Source: Eremophila alpestris peregrina (Eukaryota; Chordata; Aves; Passeriformes; Alaudidae). From it: DNA of 64,000 nucleotides. The notes under the pieces are model-generated. The model was not told the DNA's origin and did not search any database. It worked only from the letters and a program-made list of their open reading frames with translations. Location of the stretch: assembly GCA_009792885.1 (NCBI GenBank), contig WMCF01000089.1:1601496-1665495 (forward strand), in the 5' to 3' direction. Shown one piece after another: positions 11,911-22,800 of this stretch (the stretch's first letter is position 1; every line of letters begins with the position of its first letter). Both the position numbers and the translations under genes were made by a program.

Positions 11911-11972
11911 TAAGCTTTTAGGCTGTGTTTCTTTTTATCTTTTCCCTCACTGTCCTTTTGTTACATGTACTT

Positions 11973-12008
11973 ACACACACACACACGCACACACACACGC
12001 ACACACAC
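11973..12008. repeat. CA dinucleotide microsatellite
   Basis: (CA)n interrupted by CG twice. The Thr/His-rich frame across it at 11965-12153 is a by-product. Confidence 0.9.
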
Positions 12009-12224
12009 CCCAGATAGTTCTCAGTTCATTTCTGTTTTGATTGGCTGGGTTTTACTTGGTTTTGTTGTTGCTTGTTTTCCCTGGTTGTGCCTTAGCTGTC
12101 CTGCGAGTAGGGAAGTGAATCTTTCCAATGGGCTTTTTTGTACTGTTTCTTAATATTACATCTGGCTTTTGCTTATAACCTTGCAAGTCAGGTTTTAAAT
12201 TATCTCAGACATTTGTTCGTAACA

Positions 12225-12884
12225 ATTTGGTGTGGTGAGCATACTGGCAAGTAATGTCACTGAGTATTTCCAAATGCATGGAAAGTCCAAGCCCTAAGTT
12301 CTCGGACAAATGGGCTCAGGATAATTGGCATGACTGGCAAGCTGTGAAAGAACATTTAAAAGTTGCTAGATGCCATCAAAGATCAGGGAGGATAAAGAAA
12401 TTATTTGCAAAATGCTAGGCACCTGTCTAGAAGCTGCTGGCCAATACCAAAAAAATAATATTAAAGGGAAACAAGAACTGAAAATTGAACAGGAAATTAG
12501 GAAAGTGACCAAATTATTGTCATCCCTTTAAACAGAACAACTGCAGATATATTTACAAGAGGAACAGAAAGGGAAACAAAACCTGGTAGGAAAAGCTGAG
12601 CTTAATGCAGGCTACCTTCTCGTGATGGACAGTTAAAAAACCAGCCCTATTTGATCTGATTAAGATGGCTAGCTTACTAAATTGCCAAGACTGTAAGCCA
12701 GGTGAAACTGCAACTGTGATGCGTTGGTTTAACTGAAGGGGACTGAATCCTACTGAATGGTGAAGAGCCCAAAGGATCCTGGGTCCTCCTGGTGTTATTT
12801 AATGTTTCAGTCCCTACCCCCTAAATGATCCCCACTCGATAACAAGCAGAGTGGCAATACTGAGTGGGTGAAATAGAGGTGTGT
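12225..12884 (+). pseudogene. Gag-like internal remnant of the nested ERV
   Basis: Directly after the putative 5' LTR, two adjacent frames carry a Trp-, Lys- and Glu-rich, helix-prone protein segment (about 12300-12410, then continuing in another frame to about 12530). A third stretch with paired Trp residues lies near 12660-12780. The spacing after the LTR and the amphipathic character fit a retroviral leader plus matrix/gag region. Stops at about 12417, 12429 and 12529 and at least one frame change break it. No protease, polymerase or envelope region is visible before the polypurine-like tract. The family assignment is inferred from position and composition, not from a diagnostic motif. Confidence 0.5.
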
Positions 12885-12897
12885 GAGAGGAGAGGGG
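12885..12897 (+). other. Polypurine-tract-like segment
   Basis: GAGAGGAGAGGGG, thirteen purines, lies about 100 bp before the 3' end of the nested element, where the plus-strand primer of a retroelement would sit. It supports the plus orientation. The 3' LTR that should follow would be only about 100 bp long, so it must be truncated. Confidence 0.4.
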
Positions 12898-13007
12898 CTC
12901 TAGTGATACCTATTAAATCTATGAATGAGCTCTTCCCTTCTATTACAAAAACTGCCTGCATCCAAGACGTGCATGAGTGATCTCAAACACTTGTTCATAA
13001 CACACCC

Positions 13008-13165
13008 CCACATCCCTTTCCACAGCACTGTTGTCCAGCCTCTTATTCCCCAGCCTGTCTCTACGTCCAGGGTTGCCCTCCCCCGTGAGCAGAATCCAGC
13101 ACTTTCCCTTGTCAAACTCTATACAGTTGGTGATTGCCTAGCCTTTTAATTTGTCTAGGCTGAAC
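13008..13165 (-). mobile_element. CR1 LINE, upstream part of the interrupted copy
   Basis: On the plus strand CATCCCTTTCCACAGCACTG, then CCAGCCTCTTATTCCCCAGC and CCAGGGTTGCCCTCCCCC are the complement of the CR1 RT region that directly precedes the part ending at 10997. It is therefore the other half of the same insertion. The copy ends near 13165 by 5' truncation. Confidence 0.85.
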
Positions 13166-13250
13166 TTGAACTTTATAAACTTGAACTTTGGGTTCATGAA
13201 TTTGAACTTTACCTTTATGAACTAGAAGTTTATGAATTTGAGCTTTAATT
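13161..13250. repeat. Degenerate TGAACTTTATGAA tandem repeat
   Basis: Words such as TTGAACTTTAT, GAATTTGAACTTTA and TATGAATTTGAGCTTTA repeat about every 13-20 bp. The array begins where the CR1 match ends. Confidence 0.7.
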
Positions 13251-13968
13251 TATCTTTAAGTCTCTTGTCCTATACATAACATCCTACTACTAAAAATGAG
13301 ACCACATGAAATGATATCTTATTTGGAAGGTAACTTCATAAGTCTTTATATGTTTTAAAAAGACCAAACCAAACCTCTGCTTGCTGGTAAAGTATTAATA
13401 GGTTATTATGTACATATTTATACATATTAATACAAATTGATCACCTTGTATGTGCTCCACAGGTAGTTTGAAGTAATCTAAAGGGTTTAACCCTACTTCA
13501 TAAACCTTTTTGTCTAACAGGGGTTGGAACAGGTAGTCTGTGTCTATAGTATTTTACAGTACAGTTCCCTATGAAAGAAACTGAATATTTTCTTTTTCTT
13601 CTGTGCCACTTTTTTTCAAAGAGAAAGCTATCCTTGGAAAGGGGTGTGAGGACTATTCATTCTCTTCTAATTTACAGTGCCAAATGGTTTTAAAAAAAGT
13701 CATAGTGAAATTTTAAATTTTTTTCCTTTCTAATAATTCCTTACATTTGTTTTTCTTTTCTGCTGCTGCTGTGTGTTGAGATGGTATTTCCAGTGATCTT
13801 TCCATAAGGACACCCGTATCTTTTCACTGAGTGACAAGAACTCAACAGTGTATATTTACAGATAGCTTGGTTTTTCCTGTTCTTTTTGCTTTACTTTATG
13901 TCTAAGGCCATTTAGTTCCATGTGTCATTTCCTGGCCAGACCTTTGGCACAGTAGCAATGTTCAGCAT
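13251..13968. other. Unannotated AT-rich DNA before the adapter
   Basis: No repeat or gene recognised up to the adapter palindrome. Confidence 0.5.
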
Positions 13969-14006
13969 CTGTCTCTTATACACATCTAGATGTGTATAAG
14001 AGACAG
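13969..14006. other. Nextera/Tn5 mosaic-end junction adapter (artefact)
   Basis: CTGTCTCTTATACACATCT (13969-13987) is followed at once by its reverse complement AGATGTGTATAAGAGACAG (13988-14006). The 19-bp unit is the hyperactive Tn5 mosaic end used in Illumina Nextera kits. Two units head to head make the mate-pair circularisation junction adapter. A perfect 38-bp match is not credible as bird sequence. The DNA on its two sides may come from places several kb apart, so the join here is unsafe. Confidence 0.97.
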
Positions 14007-17000
14007 TCTTACTACAGAACAGTAATAATAACAGGAATGATAGTAACATATCTTTTTGTGGCAAGATTGATCCTTTTTTCTTCTTAGGGTTTCTAAGATC
14101 TCTTTTTGGGAAAGCTTACTAAAAAACTCAGGCATATTTTATTCAGGCAGATTCCTATAATCTCTTGTCTTTTTAAGTGCTGTGAGGTACACCAGCATAG
14201 TTACGTGGCATGACCTTTTTCTGTAAGAATCGTATTAACCCCCTCACAATACTCACAGTTATGCTTGCCTAATATTTACATATGTTCTGCAATGACTTAA
14301 AAGTGTCAAAGAAAGTTTCCTGTTGGACCATCCAGAAGCCACTCTGTAGGTCAAGTTTGCATCCGAGCTGCAACCCAAGTCCCTTCTCATCTGCACTCCT
14401 GACTCTCACACATTCAGATTCAGGATTCCTATCAGCTCAGCCCCAGGTTTCCCATATCAGTCTCAGTTGTCTGGATCCTTCAAATAATTTAATCATCAAA
14501 CAGCAAAAAAATAAAAGGTCAAGGTGGTGTCTCCAAGAGGGACCCTGAGCAAAGTAAACCCTGGCCTTTTATAACCTCACAGTCTAAGCTGTGAAAGTGT
14601 GTGATTTTCCAGCTGAGTCATTATCTCCTGCCTTGTCTGAGTGTCTGATTACCTGACTGGGCTACAGGGTCCTGTGCCTTTTGTGAAGCAAAGTGTTGGC
14701 TCCAGTTCCTGGCCTCTTGCCTTCGGCTCCCATGATCCAGATCTTTGGCTTTTGCATCTCTTACTATAGCTGCACACTGAGCTACCTGCATTAAATGTTC
14801 TCCTCAACAAAAAGTTGGGATAACTTTTCGGCATTAATAAACCACTGAATTTCCTCCACTTAAATGTTTAATTTTCTGTAATGTCTTTACTTAGATCAAA
14901 ATTTCCAGCCATTACATTAGTCCATGGAAGGACTAATTTCTGCTTAAGAAGATCAAGTTTAAAAGAAGCATCTGGGAATAACTAGTATACTGCTGATATT
15001 AGTGTGGTAGGTTAACACTTCCTAACTTGAGTAGCTTCTTTGTCTCAGAAAAAACAAAGAGGAAATACTCTGCTTTAGACTACAACACTCCTTCGACATG
15101 TAAGGAAAAACATTTTTTGTCTTTCTAGATGGGTTTAATATACAAAACCAATTGAAATATTCAGGTGTTTTCAGTCAGTTTTAAAGATCTATCTTCAGAT
15201 AAGAAGCAAAAAATCAATGTCTTTTTGCAGACATTCCCTAAATAGGAAGTTTAATAATAAACAGTAAACTCAGTTTTCCACTGAAGATAATCAGTGCCAG
15301 ATAATCAAATCAGCTTTGGAATGGGATAAAATTCTGGCATGAATGGAAAATCAGAAAGTGCTTGTGACCTGGTTGTAACCCAAAAAAAAAAAGAAAAATT
15401 TGCTTTGCACTTGGCTGTTTCTGTGAATGTTAAATATTCATGACCAGATTCATTCATGATATAAATGCTCATTCATATAATTAAGTCATATAATTAATTG
15501 CTTCCCCTGTTGAAAGTAGTAATTAAAATTTGTATCTCATCCAATCTCATATTGTTTTCCCTCTTCCCCACTTCCATACCTCTTTTTTGTTTGCTGAGGT
15601 GTTTTTTGTTTGTTTGTGGTTTTGTTCATTTGTTTGTTCTAAGAAATAACTGTAGGGCTGATATTTTTCAGGATTAATTACAACCTGCACCATATAGCTA
15701 TAGGTGCCTTACATTACACCTGTTAGGCCTTCTGGAATAAAATGGCTGCATAATAGATTACAGACTGTGTGTGAAAATCTGCCTTTTCAAATGAAAGTGA
15801 GGAATAGTTTCCAAAAATCCTTTATAGAATTAGCTATCTTGCAGACTTTCTTGTCACAATTTATTTCTAAATTTGGACCTTGTGCTTCTTCCTGATGAGA
15901 CCCCTTTTGTGTCCTCAGTGTTCAGGAATTTCTCTTCATTCTCAGAAAAGTAAAAACCATTGTTCCTGGCTTTTGGTTCAATGACATACTATTGCAGCAG
16001 GAAACAGGAGGAAGCAGTAAGAGTACAAGTCCAGACTCAGGTGGATTATCTCCTTTTTCTCCATTCTTAAGACCAAGGTTCCAAGGCTCCAACCTTACCA
16101 TTTTCATGTTATGTGAAAATTTTTGTCACAAGTATTGACTAAAGCCAATTCAGTGATTTCAGTAGGGCTTCTGATTTTCTGCTACTGACTTATTATAAAA
16201 TTATAATGTTATTTGTAGTCACCCTCCAAGACCTAGATTATACAGAGCACTGCAGTGCTTTTAGGTGAAGTTCATGGCTTTTCTGTTTTTTGTCCTATCA
16301 CTAATTTTCATGATCTGAAAAAGTGGCTAAGTGTTGCAGATAACACATTGTGGGCAAAACTATTATAAAATGCTCAGTTCAAAGCCTGAAATGGACAATA
16401 ACCTACATATGTAATTCTGACTGTGTACATGGGATGATTCAACAAGATTTTGCCAAACTTGGTTTACACTGCAAAATCAACAATCTTACGAAATTCAATA
16501 ATAAGCCTGAAAATTAAGCTCTTTGAGAAACTTCTTTTGCCCTCTCCTTTCTCTAGTATCACCTGGAATTCATAGAAAACTATGGAAATGTTCAGGAAAA
16601 AGATATTTTCACTGAAAAAATATACTCCACAGAGCAGAAAACATAGCCTATAGACCTGACTCATAATGTTTGCAATCAGAGAGCAGTAGTAACTTCTACC
16701 ACTGCAAGGACCTGAAAGAAGGACTCAGCACACACCTTGTCCTGTCAGATTCCAGGAGGAGTTTTCTACCACAAGTGGTGGTGTGGTGTTAAGTTAACAT
16801 GTGAATAGCCCTCCTATTTTTTTGTGTGTGTGACTGATGATCTGGCACAAACTGACTTGGATACCAAATTATGCTGCGTATGGAAGGTCCTCAAACTTCT
16901 TCCATTCTACTAATCAGGATTAGGAACTTCATAGACAAAATAATACATAAGAGTGAGAAAAATGTTGTTTAGCTCTAGATTTAGAAAAGGATTTTTTAAT

Positions 17001-19600
17001 AAATATATTTATGAACAATTTATAAATTCAATTTTTCTTTTCTCTTTTAGATATATCAGTTCAGAAATTTCTAAAATCTACTGACAATTTTTACTTTAAT
17101 GAAATTTTTCATTTACTTATGATGCTGAAATCAGTGGATGTGTGAAATAATTATAGAGTAGGAAAACTGTTTAAACACTGCTTACCATTATTATTATCTT
17201 ACTTAGAGTGGCATAGGAAGACATTCCTACAGCTTTTATTGATGTAATTAAGGGGAAATTTTCTGATCTTGTGCTCTCACCTTCTCGTATCCACTTTCTT
17301 TAATTTTGCCTGGATGCAGAAAATAAAATTAAGATATTTCTACATGATTGTAGGTTAAATCCAAAGCCTTATTGAATATTGTTTTTCAAATGACATCTGG
17401 CAAGGCTCTAAATTCCTAATAACCTAGGAGGAAATTGTGCTTTATGATTTATTCATTCTGAATATTTAAAGTTTATGTAAAATTATAATTAAAAATTTGC
17501 AAGGAGTAAATTATTCTACTCGTATTATTGTATTCATTAGACTGAGAATTAATGCTGGAAATAGTTGCCATATTAACAAAAAATAGTGTCTGCCAGAATT
17601 TTCTATTACTGTGTTATTGGTATTATTTAACTTAATCTCTGTTTAATGTTAAATGAAACAAAACAACTGCTGTGAAAGAAGATTTTAACTATTCTTTGCT
17701 AATACATATCTTCAAGGTGGTTAGAGTTTTTCTCATGGGATTAAACTCAGTAGGTATTTGAAAGATAATCCATACTACCCCAAAACAAGACGAATGTCAA
17801 GAATTACCTGGTTTATACAAAAGTCTGATGATCTCCTCATGACACACCTAATGACAGGTTTTTGTTTATTCTTGCATCTCTCCTAAAGTAATAAATGACA
17901 TTGATTTTCCTAAATATCCACCATTAAAGATGTAGTCTATGAGAGGGGAATTTGGATTTTTTTTAGGATAATATAAGGATACACTGAATGCTTCATTGCA
18001 TGTACTGACTCACTGTTTTCACTTGGATGATAATTTCATCATCAACAATTTCTTCACAAATTATTAAAGCAACAGAGGATCCAGCCTGGGTTGCACAATT
18101 GTGGGTGTTAAATACTGTCAGTCCAGTAAAGGTAATCCATTGAGAAATGATTTGTACATGAAAGAGAAGTAGCTGCAATCCAGTCTTTTAAATACACACA
18201 TTATCTTTAAGCAAAGCTGGTTAGAGAGTGAGGATGCAAAATTATCACTTCAAATGGCGAACTTTGGATTTTGAAACTGGTGGCTTTTCTGAATATAGAG
18301 GTAACAAGGACAATGTCCTGTATCATTGCTCCATAGTGAGCTGGTTATACGAAATAATTTTTGCCTGAAGAGTGAAGTAAATAAGGAATTTGATACACTG
18401 CTGGTTTATGTTTTTTTACTAAAATCTTCAGCAGAATTAAAATATTGAAATCTCATGCTTTGCAGTTCCCCTGAGACCAAATGGTTTTATCCAAACTCAG
18501 TATCTCATAATGGGTGTAACATCACTTTTAATCCCCCAAAAGTTGGAGTATTTTAAAACTCAGAACTTAAAATGTGAAGTTTATATTGTAAATAGTTTGA
18601 ATCATTTGAAAATAAAAAATTCTGTGTATTGTTAAAACCAGCCAATTTGATTAACTGTTATGAATACGCAGTGTACATAAACACAACTATGACTATTAAC
18701 GTAAAAATAAGTTTAGTTCCCTTTCATTAAAAAATTACCTTCTTTGATTTAAATACATACTAGAGCATCACTTTGTTGTTCTGGATTTTTTTAGGGTGGG
18801 GACGATGGTGGCGGTCTTTTTTTTTTGGGATGGTTGTGTTTTGTTTCCCATTTTGTTTTCACTGTCTGTACAGAAATTAAACTGCATTAACAAAACACAT
18901 GGCTTCACGTGGAAAGTGGGAACCTCAAAAACATCTGTGGTTACCGTCAGCAATGTTTCCATTAATTTGTTTCCTTACTTAAATTAATACCTTACTAGGA
19001 GATAAAACCGTTTCTCATTATCACAAATACTAACTTTTCCACTTAAAAAGGTATGTGTCATGACACCTGTAAGACAACTGTGAAGAAGAAATTATTTTAA
19101 AATACATTAATTACTTCAGAAAAAGTAAAAACATTCAGAATGACAACATTGACATTCAGTTATTTTTCTTCTTAGATTTCTGTATAAAATGAGTTTTCTT
19201 TTCAAAATAAACAAATTAGTTAATATTGTAATTTTTTTCAAGTATTAGTTCAGTATATTAGAAGTAAAAAAAAAAAAAAGCATAGTTGATAATGAGTGGG
19301 AAAGAGACATATCAAAGATTTCCTCTCAATTATTTTGAGTCTTAATGTATTTTTGAAAAAAAAATTTCTTTTTGAAGAATATTTGTATTTCTTCAGAAAA
19401 AAGAAAATTAAGAAACATACCTCTTAAAAAAATAGATGACTATAAGTTTTAAAGTTTGAAGAGACAAGATTACTGCATGCTTGTTACAGTTGTAATAATT
19501 AAATAAAAAAAAAGGTAATATGCTGATAACAGAATTATCTGTATGTAGTCTTATGCAATAGTTTAGACTTTTTTTGTAAACAAAATAGCTGTCATGGTGT
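14007..19600. other. Long AT-rich stretch, no feature recognised
   Basis: I saw no CR1, LTR or gene here. Local details: clustered ATTCAT and ATATAATTAA words at about 15430-15500, including two copies of TCATATAATTAA; a poly-A of about 13 at 19268-19280; several short A/T runs. A somewhat GC-richer part (about 14340-14830) has open frames of 60-88 codons without recognisable domains. Confidence 0.5.
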
Positions 19601-19894
19601 TGAAGAAAAGCTGAAAAAAAAAGGAAAGAAGAAAGCAAAGATAAAAACAAAAGCAAGAGTAAACTGTGGATTAAAAGAAAGCATAAAATGAAAATTAAGA
19701 GAGTGGGAAAAAAGGAAACCAAATGAAGGAAAACTTGAAGAAAAGAAAATTAAATGGAAAAGAAAATGGTGAAAGAAGAAGAGAATGAAAATAAAAATGA
19801 AAGAGTCAAAAAAAGAAAAATAAACAGAAAAAGAGTGAAAGGAAATGAGAAAGAAAAAAGGAAAAAGAAAAAAAAAAGAAAAAAAAGAGAAAAT
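19601..19894 (+). repeat. Purine-rich (A/G) low-complexity tract
   Basis: About 290 bp are almost wholly A and G on the plus strand, built of GAAA, AAG and AAAAAG words with scattered T and few C. The Lys/Glu-rich frame at 19754-19987 is a direct consequence and is not a gene. Confidence 0.85.
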
Positions 19895-22800
19895 TTGATC
19901 TCCTATTTTCTGTTTAAATTGCTTGTTTTTAGATCAAGTCCTACCCAGTTTTACAAAAAAACTAGAAACGGAATTCATACTAAATAATTATAAATAAATT
20001 GGAGCTTACATATTTTCATGCTGCAGTGTAGTTTCCTTTTGGTGGAATAGAAGAATGTACAGCAATGAGTAGATCAAATGACTGTTGCAACATAGAACAG
20101 GATGTGTAAAAGCAGACTCGCTCCCATGAAATATGCATATTATCAAGAAACTGAATTTCAAGAATAACAAAAAGTCAGTTGTTGTTTTAATTTATGCTTC
20201 TGACTTGGAGAGATATTCTCACATTCATGTGTGTGTGGAATGTTTTCTTCCTTTATAGTTGAAATAATTAATTTTGTCTGAGTTTTTAGAATTAGCACTA
20301 TCCTGGGCAGGAGAAATAGATTTATTAAAAACATCATTAAACTGATGAAAGTCCTAGAATTCACTGTCTTCCTAATCGAGTTATGTGTTACTGATCTGCC
20401 TTGTCTTTAAATGTTTCATTGCCTGAACAATCCCCAAAGGAAGAATTCTTCTTTCTTTCAATGTAAAATAATTTAGTAGGAATAATAAGCTTTTAATGAG
20501 GGAAGAAGACAGCCTGATTTTTTTTTACATTCCTTGTTGATCTCTCACATGCCAGACTTATGTAGCTTACTGAATTAGTCTACTAAACTAGGTGAGAGAA
20601 CTTAGGTTTGAAAGATTGGTAGGAGTTTCAAAGGCAAAATTCATAACAGAGTTGGAACAGTGACACACAGAAATATAACCTTTAGGTTCTCAGAAGAACC
20701 CAGTGAATGCTACACAAATCTCAGTCCACAAAATACAGTGTTCATCGGTGTCATCCCTCTGTGTGCCTCAGCGTGTTCTAGCAGACGTGCACAGAACGTG
20801 AGGAACAGATTCACACGTGTTCTGATCCACATCTTGACTGACCAGTTTGTGTGTGGGGTCCCATCTGGTAAAAGTGCAAACTGCAGCTCTCTACCAAGGT
20901 TTATTTTTGAAAATCAAACATGGTTTGCCTGAGAAACCGTTGCTTACCTGCTCAAGAAGCATCTCAAATGATCATCAGTGGGATATTTATTGTGCTATTT
21001 CATGATGTGGAGATTTGGACATTTTCTACAGATTTTGACTGCTCCTTCCCTGCCAGCAAAAGCTGCATCAGTTCCTCACTGGGGTGATGGCACCAAAGCT
21101 CAGCCAAATGTCTCCTTTCTGCATGTGATGTCAAAAAAAAACCCAAAAAACAAACAGTTCTGACTTGTCAATATTCTACTTGAAATCTCTGTACATAGAA
21201 CAGAAGTTCAAACAATTGTGTACCCATTTCTGTAATACATCCTCCACTTAGAATCTGTTGACTTTGATCTTTTTTCTTTATCCTTTTCTCACAAAACAAG
21301 AAAAGCTGCCACAAAATGAATGTATTGCCGGCTAAGCAATCTAGTGTTAATCACTCAGCCTTTGTGTGGCTATTATGCATCAAATGCCCATTTCACTTCC
21401 AAACTATCATTAACATGTAATTTACTAACAACGTCTTGCCAGCCACCAAGGGTCCTGGCAATTTAATATATTTTCTTGCATCGAGTAATTTTTAAAACAC
21501 ACTGTTTATCTTAAATTTGTTTGGTTTGTCAGCAAAATTGTTGTTACTAACTCTTTGTTGGACCACAGCATGCGAAGCACACTGTGTTACAAACTCCTTG
21601 GTTTTTCTTACAAAAAACACAGTTTATAACTATATAATTATATTTCCTGCTCTGTGGGTAGACTAATGATTTTTCACTTACTTGCAGATTATTTAAAACC
21701 ATAAAATCTCTCTGTAGTGTGTCTTTTTTGTTTGTTTGTTGTTTCACAGAACTTGTCTGCCTTTCTTAGCTTTTTGGCAATGAACCCAATTTTAATTAAT
21801 TGTTAAGTCACAAAAATATGTTGATATGAGAAGTCTTACCCATGTAATTTCCAGTAGGATTATTTTTTGAAATATAACAATTATCATCATATGTCAGCTA
21901 CTCTTATGACACTGATTGTATTCCTTTCTTGTCCTGAGTTGGATGGTTGGATGAAGCAGAAGCTTAAAGCTAAAAAACCCAAAAAACACTACCAAAAAAC
22001 CAACAAAAATATCCCCTCTTATTTACAAATATACCTATATCCTTCTCTATTTATTTTAAGATTAGTTTTTAAGAGTAAAATCAAGTGATTTAGTGATTTT
22101 ACTGCTGTTTTGAGAACTTATATCTAGCAGAGGTTTGAAGCAGTATTCTGTTCTTAATGCATATAATACTTAGTATTATCTATATAAACTTAGTATGCAT
22201 AATTTCAGATTCTTTCTAATGTCCTTCTAATATTTTGTTCTAAAAGCCAGCATATCACTGTATGAGAAGATACAGCAAAATTAAAGTCAATTAAGTATGT
22301 ATCTAGATTTTCATTTTTTTTTCAGTCAGAGGAAAACCATAAAGAAATCTCCTGTTTAGCACATAGATATCATTTACGTATCTCTAAATTACTTTGCCAT
22401 TAGGCCAAACATGCTAGGCAAATTACATAATTGAATCTAGAGTTATGACATAAGTGATTATTATAAAAATATTTAATGTCTATATTTGGCATACATACAT
22501 ATTAAAAATCTTATTGAAGCTTGAGCATTTGCTTCATTCTTTTGAAATCAATTCCACAAAGTCCCCCTGCAAAAAATGCAGCATTCAGACCATTACTTTT
22601 AAGTGATGCACAGAACGACAATAAAACCATAAAATCTTTTTTGGTACTAAAATTATTGAAGTCACAGAGTATGACATTATGATTAATAGTTAATATAATT
22701 AATATTTCACTCATCTCAACAATAAATTGCATTTTTCTCCATATTTCTATTACAATGTGTTAAGGAAAACACTTTCTTTTCACTCCTTTCATTAGTGAAT

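Larger units (their letters stand above)
10998..12224 (+). mobile_element. Putative 5' LTR of the nested element
   Basis: The block runs from TGTGGTGG to GTAACA, about 1.2 kb, long but acceptable for an avian LTR. It contains a possible TATA (TTATATAT at 11632-11639), a degenerate tandem array (11640-11910), and a CA microsatellite near its end. The sequence just after it (TTGGTGTGGTGAGC) sits where a primer-binding site should be but does not match a tRNA 3' end that I can name. The length of the LTR is inferred from the insertion boundary rather than from a second full LTR copy. Confidence 0.55.
10998..13002 (+). mobile_element. LTR retroelement (ERV-like) nested in CR1
   Basis: The boundaries are defined by the interrupted CR1. 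The insert starts TGTGGTGG and ends TAACA, with GACCC at 10993-10997 and CACCC at 13003-13007, a 5-bp target duplication with one substitution. Removing the insert plus one duplication restores the CR1 phrase ACCAGGACCC-CCACATCCC. The segment ending at 12224 (CATTTGTTCGTAACA) resembles the one ending at 13002 (CACTTGTTCATAACA), which suggests the 3' ends of two LTRs. Between them lies a gag-like remnant. The 3' LTR is heavily shortened or diverged. A 5-bp duplication is usual for ERVL-type elements but does not prove the class. The element is non-functional. Confidence 0.75.

Noticed and set aside
13969..14006. Palindrome as a natural transposon end or hairpin
   Set aside because: The sequence is identical to the engineered Tn5 mosaic end used in library kits. 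A natural origin in bird DNA is not credible.
19754..19987. Lys/Glu-rich charged protein, possible nuclear or coiled-coil protein
   Set aside because: It is a direct translation of the purine-rich tract.
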